Shown: piece by piece, positions 55,686-63,962 of the stretch
How the letters are laid out: each line of letters begins with the position of its first letter
How positions within the stretch are numbered: the first letter of the stretch is position 1
NCBI GenBank assembly: GCA_964622455.1
Contig: CAZUQP010000032.1
Location: forward strand, 92,762-156,761
Source of the DNA: CAZUQP01 sp964622455
GTDB lineage: Bacteria > Pseudomonadota > Gammaproteobacteria > DSM-16500
DNA: 64,000 nt
Direction: 5' to 3'
Made by a program: the position numbers and the translations under genes
Notes under the pieces: generated by a model
What the model was told of the DNA's origin: nothing
The model's database searches: none
The model's input: only the letters and a program-made list of their open reading frames with translations

Positions 55686-55910
55686 ATGAATACATTCTTA
55701 CAGCGTCTTATCCCTTTTATTTTTTTAGGCATCCTATTAGTCCTATTTGTTGTTGGCGTTATTTTATTTTCTTATTTATTGATTGTAGGCGCTATCGTTG
55801 GGCTGATCTTGTTTTTGATTGCCTGGGTAAAAGAAAAATTTTTTCCGGGGCATAAAGCGTTAAAACCGAAACATCCTCGCAGCCATAGAACCATTGATCA
55901 TCGCGATTGA
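55686..55910 (+). CDS. Small membrane protein, unrecognised
   Basis: The 74-residue protein starts at ATG 55686 with GGAA upstream. Two closely spaced hydrophobic helices (about residues 7-27 and 29-48) are followed by a basic His/Lys/Pro-rich tail (KALKPKHPRSHRTIDHRD). No family was recognised. The 3' end overlaps the -35 element of the tRNA-Leu promoter. Confidence 0.55.
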   Translation: MNTFLQRLIPFIFLGILLVLFVVGVILFSYLLIVGAIVGLILFLIAWVKEKFFPGHKALKPKHPRSHRTIDHRD

Positions 55911-55934
55911 CGCAACTCCAATCTTTGATATACT
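55907..55934 (+). promoter_or_regulatory. Promoter for tRNA-Leu
   Basis: TTGACG at 55907-55912 and TATACT at 55929-55934 are 16 bases apart, placing the start about 16 bases before the tRNA. The -35 overlaps the stop codon of the preceding gene. Confidence 0.65.
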
Positions 55935-55956
55935 TCACCGCTCATTTCAATAGATT

Positions 55957-56040
55957 GCCGGGGTGGCGGAACTGGTAGACGCGCCGGACTCAAAATCCGG
56001 TGGTGGCAACACCGTGTCGGTTCGATTCCGACCCTCGGTA
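55957..56040 (+). tRNA. tRNA-Leu (anticodon CAA)
   Basis: The sequence folds as an 84-base class II tRNA. The D arm is GGCGG..GTAGAC-like, and the anticodon stem CCGGA/TCCGG has loop CTCAAAA, so the anticodon is CAA reading UUG. A variable arm TGGTGGCAACACCG and a T arm with TTCGATT follow. The acceptor begins GCCGGGG and ends CCTCGGT, giving a G1:U72 wobble pair. The 3' CCA is not encoded; the next bases are CTA. Confidence 0.95.
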
Positions 56041-56265
56041 CTATAAAGACGAAGTAGATTTATATTCTAGAATGTCACCCGGCTGACAAGATAAATAATG
56101 ACAAATGGCATCAAGCGTTGACAATCGGATCGCTTTTACTTTGCCTGTTTTTAATATTGATAAATTTTGTTCGGTAATGCCGATGGCTTCCGCCAATTCT
56201 TTTGAACGTATTTTTCTTTTTGCCAGCATGACATCTAAATTCACGATCCTATCTAAATTTGACAT
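56041..56265 (-). CDS. XRE-family HTH transcriptional regulator (YozG type)
   Basis: The 74-residue DNA-binding protein has VMLAKRKIRSKELAEAIGI, then TEQNLSILKTGKVKAIRLST and AICHYLSCQPGDILEY, the YozG/HTH_26 signature. Its stop codon begins at the first base after the tRNA-Leu discriminator. A downstream GTG (residue 8) could be an alternative start. Such regulators usually accompany a DUF2975 membrane protein, which is not present here. It is divergent from the copper genes and could regulate them. Confidence 0.85.
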   Translation of the reverse strand: MSNLDRIVNLDVMLAKRKIRSKELAEAIGITEQNLSILKTGKVKAIRLSTLDAICHYLSCQPGDILEYKSTSSL

Positions 56266-56338
56266 CAGGGAAGTTCGGTGAGAGATTACGGGGGCGGTCG
56301 CTCGTTTTTTCTTATCGTCTTAGCATAAGGGCTGGCTA

Positions 56339-57058
56339 ATGAAATTCTCGTACCGGATTGAAGGAATGCACTGCGCATCTTGTGTCGAAAAAATTAAATC
56401 AGCACTAATCACCCATGTTAAGTTAATTGATGTGACTCTGAATCCCCCCTTATTACAAATTGAGTCAGACCACCCTCCAAAATTAAATGATCTCAACACA
56501 TATATTTTGTCAGCGGGAAAATACAGGTTGCATAACATAGCGACTGAGCAAGACCAGCAAGCGAACGATCATGAACAAAAAGGATTAGGAGTTTATTACC
56601 CTATTTTTTTAATTGCTGCTTATATTATTGGAGTTGTTTCGCTCAATAATTTTAACGCATCCGAAATGAATTGGTCTGGATGGATGAATCAGTTTATGGC
56701 GGGTTTTTTCTTAATTTTTTCTGCTTTTAAACTTCTCGATATACACGGTTTTGCGGAGGGATATGCTACTTATGATTTGTTGGCTCGTCGGTGGTTTCAT
56801 TATGGCTATATCTATCCTTTCTTGGAGCTTAGTTTGGGTATTTTATATCTCACGGAAGGGCTTCTTGTTTTTACGCAGGTCGCCACTATTATTATCATGG
56901 GGTTTTCTAGTCTTGGCGTAATTAATAGCTTACTTAAAAAGCAAAAATTTCAATGCGCTTGCTTAGGAACAATATTAAAAGTTCCTCTATCCAGTATTAC
57001 ACTCATTGAAGATTTAACAATGGTGATATTAGCAGCACTTGGATTAATGATGCGATAA
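56339..57058 (+). CDS. HMA-domain protein fused to a MauE/DoxX-like membrane region
   Basis: The 239-residue protein has an N-terminal heavy-metal-associated domain (residues 1-72) with the metal motif GMHCASC. Four hydrophobic spans (about 85-235) follow, including YPFLELSLGILYL and FQCACLGTILKVPLSSITLI. The second half is the MauE-like redox-membrane type seen in many metal-handling proteins. A CxC pair (CAC) in the last loop may help transfer thiols or copper. It lies 9 bases before the multicopper oxidase gene, so a copper-handling role is likely. Confidence 0.8.
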   Translation: MKFSYRIEGMHCASCVEKIKSALITHVKLIDVTLNPPLLQIESDHPPKLNDLNTYILSAGKYRLHNIATEQDQQANDHEQKGLGVYYPIFLIAAYIIGVVSLNNFNASEMNWSGWMNQFMAGFFLIFSAFKLLDIHGFAEGYATYDLLARRWFHYGYIYPFLELSLGILYLTEGLLVFTQVATIIIMGFSSLGVINSLLKKQKFQCACLGTILKVPLSSITLIEDLTMVILAALGLMMR

Positions 57059-57067
57059 AAAATTTTC

Positions 57068-59560
57068 ATGATAAAATTGACTAAAATTTCGTTAAAAATT
57101 TTACTGTGTGCAATAATAATCAGCACTAGTTTCATTAGTGTTCCCAATGCATTTGCTATTAACCATACAGTTGATTTAGTCGTCAGCTACAAAACAGTTA
57201 ATTTTGCAGGCAGCGATTCAAAAGCAATCGCGGTCAACAATCAAATTCCGGCGCCTACACTACATTTCAAAGAAGGCGATCAGGTGACCATCAATGTTCA
57301 CAATCAATTAGATAAAGAAACAGCGATTCATTGGCATGGAATTATCGTACCTTGGCAAATGGATGGTGTCTTGGGAATAAGTCAACGAGGTATTCCGCCA
57401 GGAGGTACGTTTCGTTATCAATTTACGCTCCATCAATCGGGAACTTATTGGTACCATGCGCACGCGGGTTTGCAGGAACAGCAGGGATTGTATGGGGCTT
57501 TTATCATTGATCCATTGAAGCATCATCCATCTTATGCTTATACAAAAGATTACACCGTTGTTTTGTCTGATTGGAGCAATACGAACCCTAACCAAATTTT
57601 AGCTAACTTAAAAAAAGAAGGTGATTATTATTCACCTCATTTTCCGCTTCAACCTTCGCTGAGTAAATTCATCCATGATTACCGAAAAAGTTCGCTGGAG
57701 GAACGTCAAAAATTAATTGACGATTACAGCATGATGCAGCAGATGCGCATGAGTATTTATGATATTAGCGATGTAGCTTATGATGCTTTTTTATTAAACG
57801 GTCAACCAAAAACGATGCCGTGGACGGCCCCTGTTCGAATAGGGGATATTGTACGTTTACGTTTTATTGGAGCGGCTGGAAGCACGATTTTTCGTGTAAA
57901 AATTCCAGATACCATTCTTCAAGTGATCAATGTCCAAGGCAATGATGTAAAACCCTATGCAGTGAATGATTTCACGCTTGCGCCTGGCGAAACTTTAGAT
58001 GTATTGGTCAAAATCAAAAAAAATGATCCTTATATTATTTATGCGGAATCAATAGACACGGTGGGGGCTGCTTTGGGGGCGTTAGTTACATTTCCCGGCA
58101 TAAGGGTTGATTACAAAAGTGTTACACCTTTTGCAGAACCTTTACCGGTAACACGAAGCATGATGAAAAATATGATGGGTAACAAGATCCAGGGTTTTTT
58201 GCCTCAGCATCACGATTCGGGGAATAATGGGCACAACACGCATACGATGATGAATGCAATGGATGAAAGTATGCCAATGCATCAGACTATGCAAACAAAT
58301 CATTCCACAAACATGAGTATGCCGACCGAGCCAACGAGAATCGGAGATACTATTTCACCGCCCAATTCAAGTTATGTTACTTCAATAGAAACACCCTACA
58401 AAAACATAATAGCATCTGTCAAAACCAATGATCCTGAAAAGCCGATTACGGGTGTAATCCATATGGAATTATTTGGTTATATGGATCGTTTTATTTGGTT
58501 TATAAATGGTTTGCCGGAATATAAAGCGCACCCTATTATTTTAGAACCCGGAAAACGTTATCGTTTTATTTTTACTAACACCTCAATGATGCATCATCCT
58601 ATGCATATTCACGGACATTGGTTTATTTTACGCAAAGGAAAAGATGCTTACGATCCCTTGTTACATACCATTGATGTACCGCCGGGTGCTACTCTAACAG
58701 CGGATGTGGATACCGATGCGAGCGGTCAATGGATTTTTCATTGTCATTTGCTGTATCACATGATGGCGGGCATGGCGCGCACATTACAATATTCCACATT
58801 AATTGACATAACCAAAGAAGAGGCTAAGCCTGAAAACATCATTAAGCAAACTCCCTATCATAATCGCCCTATTGTTCGAGTGGACGAACTAAGACCTATT
58901 GATAAAGCATTAGTTAAACATCCAATGGCGCATTCTAATAGTTTATGGCTTGCTACATTTTTAGATATTGGCGAAAATCCAGTGACGAATGTGTCGCAAA
59001 TTACTTTTAGAGGTTTGTATGGCGTTGATTACAATAAATTAGAATTATTTACCAATGATGCTGAAATTAAAAATGGAACAGTTGAAAATGCAGACTTAGA
59101 TATTTTTTATTGGCATTTACTCGATCAATTTTGGGCGATTAAGGGAGGCGTAAATTATTTTTATCGTCCGGCACAAACACCCTATTGGCAACCGGGCGTT
59201 GGTTTAGAAGGTTTAATGCCTTATTTTATCGATACCGATGTCAGAGGATATTTCTATGGCGGAAGCGCTAAATTAGATCTTGAATTATCAAGAGACACGC
59301 AAATGACGAACAACTTTTTTATACGCGCAGGTATACGAAGTATTTTAGCTTCAAAAACAGTGACTGAAGCCACAATTGGTAGTGGTTTAAATCAAATGGA
59401 ATATACTTTGCGGCCTTATTATCGATTAACACCAGGATTCAATATTTTTGCTGAATTTGAACGTGATGAATACTACGGTTCTTTTAAGAAGATACAAAAA
59501 AATATAGGTAATTCGACGGGCGATAATACACTAACCTTTGGTATTTCATGGTTGTTTTAG
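57068..59560 (+). CDS. CopA-type multicopper oxidase fused to a CopB-like outer-membrane domain
   Basis: The 830-residue protein has a signal peptide (about 1-30) and a complete multicopper oxidase (about 31-595). Its four copper sites are HWHGI (residue ~88), WYHAHAG (~127), HPMHIHGHWF (~509) and HCHLLYHMMAGM (~558). A Met/His-rich linker lies near 375-435. Residues about 600-830 match copper resistance protein B: QITFRGLYGVDYNKLELF, IFYWHLLDQFWAIKGGVNYF, GLEGLMPYFIDTDVRGYFYG, ending in the aromatic WLF. CopA and CopB are normally separate genes. Here one frame links them, which would tether the oxidase to the outer membrane. Confidence 0.88.
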   Translation: MIKLTKISLKILLCAIIISTSFISVPNAFAINHTVDLVVSYKTVNFAGSDSKAIAVNNQIPAPTLHFKEGDQVTINVHNQLDKETAIHWHGIIVPWQMDGVLGISQRGIPPGGTFRYQFTLHQSGTYWYHAHAGLQEQQGLYGAFIIDPLKHHPSYAYTKDYTVVLSDWSNTNPNQILANLKKEGDYYSPHFPLQPSLSKFIHDYRKSSLEERQKLIDDYSMMQQMRMSIYDISDVAYDAFLLNGQPKTMPWTAPVRIGDIVRLRFIGAAGSTIFRVKIPDTILQVINVQGNDVKPYAVNDFTLAPGETLDVLVKIKKNDPYIIYAESIDTVGAALGALVTFPGIRVDYKSVTPFAEPLPVTRSMMKNMMGNKIQGFLPQHHDSGNNGHNTHTMMNAMDESMPMHQTMQTNHSTNMSMPTEPTRIGDTISPPNSSYVTSIETPYKNIIASVKTNDPEKPITGVIHMELFGYMDRFIWFINGLPEYKAHPIILEPGKRYRFIFTNTSMMHHPMHIHGHWFILRKGKDAYDPLLHTIDVPPGATLTADVDTDASGQWIFHCHLLYHMMAGMARTLQYSTLIDITKEEAKPENIIKQTPYHNRPIVRVDELRPIDKALVKHPMAHSNSLWLATFLDIGENPVTNVSQITFRGLYGVDYNKLELFTNDAEIKNGTVENADLDIFYWHLLDQFWAIKGGVNYFYRPAQTPYWQPGVGLEGLMPYFIDTDVRGYFYGGSAKLDLELSRDTQMTNNFFIRAGIRSILASKTVTEATIGSGLNQMEYTLRPYYRLTPGFNIFAEFERDEYYGSFKKIQKNIGNSTGDNTLTFGISWLF

Positions 59561-59625
59561 CGTTTTAAAACATGCCATTATGCTATATAATGGCGCTCGT
59601 TAAAAATGAAAAATGGAAGATTGTT

Positions 59626-60489
59626 ATGAAAGGCATCATCCTGGCAGGAGGGCACGGCACAAGACTTTATCCTGCAACTAAGCAAATCAGTAAGCAATTA
59701 TTACCTATCTACGATAAGCCCATGATTTATTACCCGCTTTGTACTTTGATGCATGCAGGGATCCAAGAAATATTAATTATTACCACACCGCATGAAGCGC
59801 ATTTGTTTAAAGAACTTTTAAAAACTGGGGAACAATGGGGGATTCATTTATCGTACGCCATTCAATCTAAACCCCAGGGAATTGCAGAGGCTTTTATTAT
59901 CGGCGAACCATTTATTGGCAGCGATAGAGTTTGTCTTATCTTGGGAGATAATATTTTACATGGCGATAATCTTTCAACTAGGCTGCAACAAGTTAAGAAA
60001 CAAAATCAAGATGCCACTATTTTTGGTTATTATGTAGCAGATCCCGAACGTTATGGGGTCGTGACGTTTGATAAAAAAGATAACCCGCTTAAAATTATGG
60101 AAAAACCCAAAAAATCCACTTCAAATTATGCTGTCATTGGTCTTTATTTTTATAGCAACGAAGTGGTAGAAATAGTTAAAACATTAAAGCCGTCTGCGCG
60201 CGGCGAATTAGAAATTAGCGATATCAATCAATGTTTTTTAAATCAAAAAAAATTGCATGTAGAAAAATTAGGAAGGGGCATTGCCTGGTTAGACACAGGC
60301 ACACATAAATCTCTGCTAGATGCTTCGAATTTTATTTATGTTCTTGAGCAAAGACAGGGTTTGAAAATTGGCAGTCCGGAAGAAGTTGCATGGCGCATGG
60401 GATATATTTCTGCAGAAAAATTAGAAATGCTGGCTAAAACGCAAATTAAAAGTGGTTATGGTGAATATTTAATGACACTGATTAATTGA
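59626..60489 (+). CDS. rmlA: Glucose-1-phosphate thymidylyltransferase
   Basis: The 287-residue enzyme makes dTDP-glucose. It starts at ATG 59626; a longer frame from 59572 would contain the TATAAT at 59586-59591, likely its own promoter. KGIILAGGHGTRLYPATKQI, SKQLLPIYDKPMIYYPL, ILGDNILHG and RGELEISDINQ are the RmlA blocks. It begins the operon rmlA-rmlC-rmlD-rmlB for dTDP-L-rhamnose. Confidence 0.97.
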   Translation: MKGIILAGGHGTRLYPATKQISKQLLPIYDKPMIYYPLCTLMHAGIQEILIITTPHEAHLFKELLKTGEQWGIHLSYAIQSKPQGIAEAFIIGEPFIGSDRVCLILGDNILHGDNLSTRLQQVKKQNQDATIFGYYVADPERYGVVTFDKKDNPLKIMEKPKKSTSNYAVIGLYFYSNEVVEIVKTLKPSARGELEISDINQCFLNQKKLHVEKLGRGIAWLDTGTHKSLLDASNFIYVLEQRQGLKIGSPEEVAWRMGYISAEKLEMLAKTQIKSGYGEYLMTLIN

Positions 60490-60499
60490 TAGGCTTAGA

Positions 60500-61045
60500 A
60501 TGAAAATAGAAACAACCCCCTTGCGTGATGTATTGATTATTAGACCTAATTTATTTTCTGACAAACGCGGATATTTTTATGAAAGTTTTCAGCAGAGCCG
60601 TTATGAAAAGCTAGGGCTCCCTCTTTTTATTCAAGATAATGTATCCTTCTCTAAAAAAAATACGTTGCGTGGTTTGCATTATCAATTGCCTTATACCCAA
60701 GGAAAATTAGTTTGGGTTTCACGCGGGGCGGTTTTTGATGTGGTGGTGGATCTTCGTTTAAGTTCCCCTACATTTGGGCAATGGTATAGTATTTTATTAA
60801 CTGACACTGATCATACGCAAATATATGTGCCGCCCGGACTTGCGCATGGTTTTTGTGTGTTGTCAGAAAAAGCAGATTTTTATTATAAATGCACAGATTA
60901 TTATATGCCTGAAGCAGAGCGCGGGATCATATGGAATGATGCGGGCTTGAATATTGACTGGCCGATTAAAGACCCTATTCTTTCTCCGAAGGATCAAACA
61001 TTTCTTTCATTGCGCGACATACCTCATGAAAAATTATTCCCATAA
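60500..61045 (+). CDS. rmlC: dTDP-4-dehydrorhamnose 3,5-epimerase
   Basis: The 181-residue cupin enzyme shows FSDKRGYFYESFQQSRY, NTLRGLHYQLP (catalytic His), KLVWVSRGAVFDVVVDLR and the PGLAHGFCVLSE segment. The catalytic Tyr lies in YKCTDYYMPEAERGI. The 3' end overlaps rmlD by 20 bases. Confidence 0.97.
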   Translation: MKIETTPLRDVLIIRPNLFSDKRGYFYESFQQSRYEKLGLPLFIQDNVSFSKKNTLRGLHYQLPYTQGKLVWVSRGAVFDVVVDLRLSSPTFGQWYSILLTDTDHTQIYVPPGLAHGFCVLSEKADFYYKCTDYYMPEAERGIIWNDAGLNIDWPIKDPILSPKDQTFLSLRDIPHEKLFP

Positions 61046-61916
61046 AATTTTAATGACAGGCAGTGAAGGGCAGCTTGCTAAGGCGATCATTGCTAAAATA
61101 GCTAATCAATCTTTTGATCTGGTGACTTGTTCACACCAACAAATGGACATTACGGACAAAACTTCCATTCAACGCGCAATAGACAATACAGCGCCTGATA
61201 TTATTATTAATACCGCGGCTTATACGGCCGTAGATGATGCTGAGAAAAATAGTGATGCTGCTATGCGGGTGAATTATTTAGGCGTAAAAAATTTAGCCGA
61301 ATTATGTCGTCGATATAACATCCTGCTTTTGCATATTTCTACCGATTATGTGTTTGATGGTAAACAATATACTCTCTATCAAGAAGAAGATTTCCCTAAT
61401 CCTATTAATGTTTATGGATTAAGCAAATGGTTAGGTGAAAAAGCAATCACCGATCATCATGATCGATATATTATCTTGCGCGTGAGTGGTATTTTTAGTG
61501 AGTATAACCATAACTTTTTAAAAACTATTTTGCGGTTATCTCGAGAAAAAATAGAATTTAATGTGGTCGCTGATCAAATTACTTGTCCTACTTATGCAGA
61601 AGATATTGCAGATATTTTGTTTTCATTAATTAAGAAGAAACACAAATATGGAATATATCACTACTGTAATGGCCCGCCGATATCATGGTTTGATTTTGCT
61701 AATACAATTTTGTCAACCTGCCAAAAATACGATTATTATTTAAATACTAAAATTATTCCCGTTCAAAGCAAAGATTATAAAACGTTGGCGGCACGTCCTT
61801 CTTATTCAGCTTTAAATTGCAGTAAAATTAAAAAAGATTATGATATTGTTCCATCTGAGCGGCAGCCTCATATTATACCTGTCATCGAAAAATTGCTTAT
61901 GGGCGGGAATCACTAA
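61026..61916 (+). CDS. rmlD: dTDP-4-dehydrorhamnose reductase
   Basis: The 296-residue SDR starts at ATG 61026 inside rmlC, giving the usual N-terminus before KILMTGSEGQLAKAI. ISTDYVFDGKQ and YGLSKWLGEKAI carry the Tyr/Lys pair. It performs the last reduction to dTDP-L-rhamnose. A second in-frame ATG at 61053 would cut into the NAD motif and is unlikely. Confidence 0.95.
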   Translation: MKNYSHKILMTGSEGQLAKAIIAKIANQSFDLVTCSHQQMDITDKTSIQRAIDNTAPDIIINTAAYTAVDDAEKNSDAAMRVNYLGVKNLAELCRRYNILLLHISTDYVFDGKQYTLYQEEDFPNPINVYGLSKWLGEKAITDHHDRYIILRVSGIFSEYNHNFLKTILRLSREKIEFNVVADQITCPTYAEDIADILFSLIKKKHKYGIYHYCNGPPISWFDFANTILSTCQKYDYYLNTKIIPVQSKDYKTLAARPSYSALNCSKIKKDYDIVPSERQPHIIPVIEKLLMGGNH

Positions 61917-62978
61917 ATGTATAAACCCTACGCTATGTTGGTAACGGGCGGGGCTGGATTTATTGGCTCTAATTTTATACGTTATCTGTTACATCAACAA
62001 TCGGATATTAAAATTGTTAATCTTGATAAATTAACCTACGCAGGTTCATTAAAAAATTTACAGTCATTGCCTTCTGTGCATCGTTATTCTTTTATTCAAG
62101 GAGACATTAACGATCGGAAATTGGTATCACATATTTTAAAAAAATATCATATTGATACTATCGTACATTTTGCGGCAGAAAGCCATGTAGATCGTTCTAT
62201 TGATAAACCCTCCATCTTTATTGAAACAAATATCATGGGCACATTTAATTTGCTTGAAGCAGCGCGCGAACATTGGCTTTGTAGAGAAAATAAAAAAATG
62301 AATGAGTGTCGTTTTCATCATGTTTCAACTGATGAAGTCTATGGTACGTTAGGTACAGAGGATTTTGCGTTTACTGAAACGACCCCCTATCAACCACGTT
62401 CTCCCTATTCGGCAAGTAAAGCTTCTTCTGATCATTTGGTTTTGTCCTATTATCATACTTATGGGCTGCCTGTTAGCTTATCTAATTGTTCGAATAATTA
62501 CGGTCCCTATCAGCATACGGAAAAATTTATTCCGACTATCATTCTCGCCTGCTTAACCAAAAATAAAATTCCTATTTATGGAAATGGAAAAAATATTCGT
62601 GATTGGTTATATGTAGAGGATCACTGTAGGGGTATTTTACAAATTCTTAAGCGAAGCAAGGCAGGTGAAAAATATAATTTAGGTGCTAACAATGAATGGG
62701 ATAATGTATCTCTGGTCAATTATATTTGCGATCTAATGGAAGAATTCATTCCTTGTGAATCTTCTTACAAAAATCTGATAGAATTTGTTCCTGATAGAAA
62801 AGGCCATGATTTTCGCTATGCTCTAGATAGCAAAAAAATTCAGCAAGAATTGGATTGGGTATCAGAGAATTCTTTTGCAAATGGCCTTAAAAAAACAATC
62901 GAATTTTATATGACTCTATTTTCCAATGAATCACGTTTATGGAAAGGCAATAAGAGTGCAAGCCCTGTTCCGGATTGA
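61917..62978 (+). CDS. rmlB: dTDP-glucose 4,6-dehydratase
   Basis: The 353-residue SDR has TGGAGFIGSNFIRYLL, FAAESHVDRSID, HVSTDEVYGTLG (catalytic Asp/Glu), PYSASKASSDHLV (Tyr/Lys), NNYGPYQHTEKFIPT and YNLGANNEW. It directly follows rmlD. The order A-C-D-B differs from the common rmlBDAC. The last 73 bases overlap an oppositely directed methyltransferase gene, and the tail SNESRLWKGNKSASPVPD is unlike most RmlB ends. Confidence 0.97.
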   Translation: MYKPYAMLVTGGAGFIGSNFIRYLLHQQSDIKIVNLDKLTYAGSLKNLQSLPSVHRYSFIQGDINDRKLVSHILKKYHIDTIVHFAAESHVDRSIDKPSIFIETNIMGTFNLLEAAREHWLCRENKKMNECRFHHVSTDEVYGTLGTEDFAFTETTPYQPRSPYSASKASSDHLVLSYYHTYGLPVSLSNCSNNYGPYQHTEKFIPTIILACLTKNKIPIYGNGKNIRDWLYVEDHCRGILQILKRSKAGEKYNLGANNEWDNVSLVNYICDLMEEFIPCESSYKNLIEFVPDRKGHDFRYALDSKKIQQELDWVSENSFANGLKKTIEFYMTLFSNESRLWKGNKSASPVPD

Positions 62979-63868
62979 TGGCCGACTGATGTTGCATCAA
63001 GTTTGGGGAGCTTAATGCTGCGCCAAAAATCAACCATAGAACTTACCCAAATATCATCGAATATTAAAAGGATATTATGTTCGTTTTTTAGTTTTAAAAT
63101 ATAATTAAGAATGATGTTTTCAAAGGCCCCATTATGCGGCCCGTCGATAAAAATAATCTCCGCATTCGATAATAATTCTACCCGGGATGTCCAAACTTCT
63201 GGTTTCGCAAGATCTTCTACATATTGTATCCAGCGATTATCTTTTTTAATGGATTTTTCCACCCATTCTTGATGGGCTTTATTATGGAACCATCCTTTGT
63301 TATTTTCGAGAGGAACAATGTCCCACGTTGTGATTGATTTTACATGTTCTGAACGTAGCCATGACCAAAGCGAGCTGCCAGAAGCGGTGCCGATTTCCGC
63401 GATTTTTTCAGCATTCGTTACTTTAGCGATTGCGGTTAATAGTAAATAATGATTGTGATAATCGTAAATGCAATCTAACTCAGATGAGACGGCGCTAAAT
63501 CCAGCGTTTTCATGCCATTCTTGTTCTAGGATATGTACCGAACGATTTAAGATATCGTGAAGATATGTCGAGGGGGGCGATGGATTATGGCGATATTCTA
63601 TGAACGTAAAATCAGCCCCGGCGCTAGTAAAATGGTTGTTTGTCACGTTGTTCCACTCTGGATATTGCAGACGACGAGTTTTAATATGCGTGAGTAATAT
63701 ATTTTTAAATCCGATGGTTCTTAGTAAATAAATAGAAGCTGATTGACGCATTTTCTTAAAAAAATTACCAAACCAGGTTTTGGGATTTATCGGCGCAACA
63801 GTGGTCGGGCTAATGCAGAGCATCAGTAAAGAAGCTACTAATTTGAGTCTCATCCTTGATATTCTCAT
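62906..63868 (-). CDS. Class I SAM-dependent methyltransferase-like protein
   Basis: The 320-residue protein has an N-terminal hydrophobic segment (about residues 8-26) that could be a signal or anchor. A methyltransferase core follows, with motif I AEIGTASGSSLWSWL near residue 156 and an acidic segment AEIIFIDGPHNGAF near residue 240. It is probably a sugar or small-molecule O-methyltransferase, but the acceptor is unknown. The start ATG 63868 has AAGGAA upstream. It overlaps the rmlB 3' end by 73 bases. Confidence 0.75.
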   Translation of the reverse strand: MRISRMRLKLVASLLMLCISPTTVAPINPKTWFGNFFKKMRQSASIYLLRTIGFKNILLTHIKTRRLQYPEWNNVTNNHFTSAGADFTFIEYRHNPSPPSTYLHDILNRSVHILEQEWHENAGFSAVSSELDCIYDYHNHYLLLTAIAKVTNAEKIAEIGTASGSSLWSWLRSEHVKSITTWDIVPLENNKGWFHNKAHQEWVEKSIKKDNRWIQYVEDLAKPEVWTSRVELLSNAEIIFIDGPHNGAFENIILNYILKLKNEHNILLIFDDIWVSSMVDFWRSIKLPKLDATSVGHQSGTGLALLLPFHKRDSLENRVI

Positions 63869-63962
63869 GTAAATAAGTTCCTTTTTGTTAAACTTTGGAT
63901 ATATTTGATTTAGAATTGATTGATAGAATCAAGTGAGAATACACAAAATTAAATGAAACTTC

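Noticed and set aside
59572..59625. N-terminal extension of rmlA
   Set aside because: The family start is MKGIILAGG, and the extension contains a TATAAT box rather than conserved residues.
60954..61025. N-terminal extension of rmlD
   Set aside because: It lies inside rmlC in another frame and has no place in the RmlD fold.
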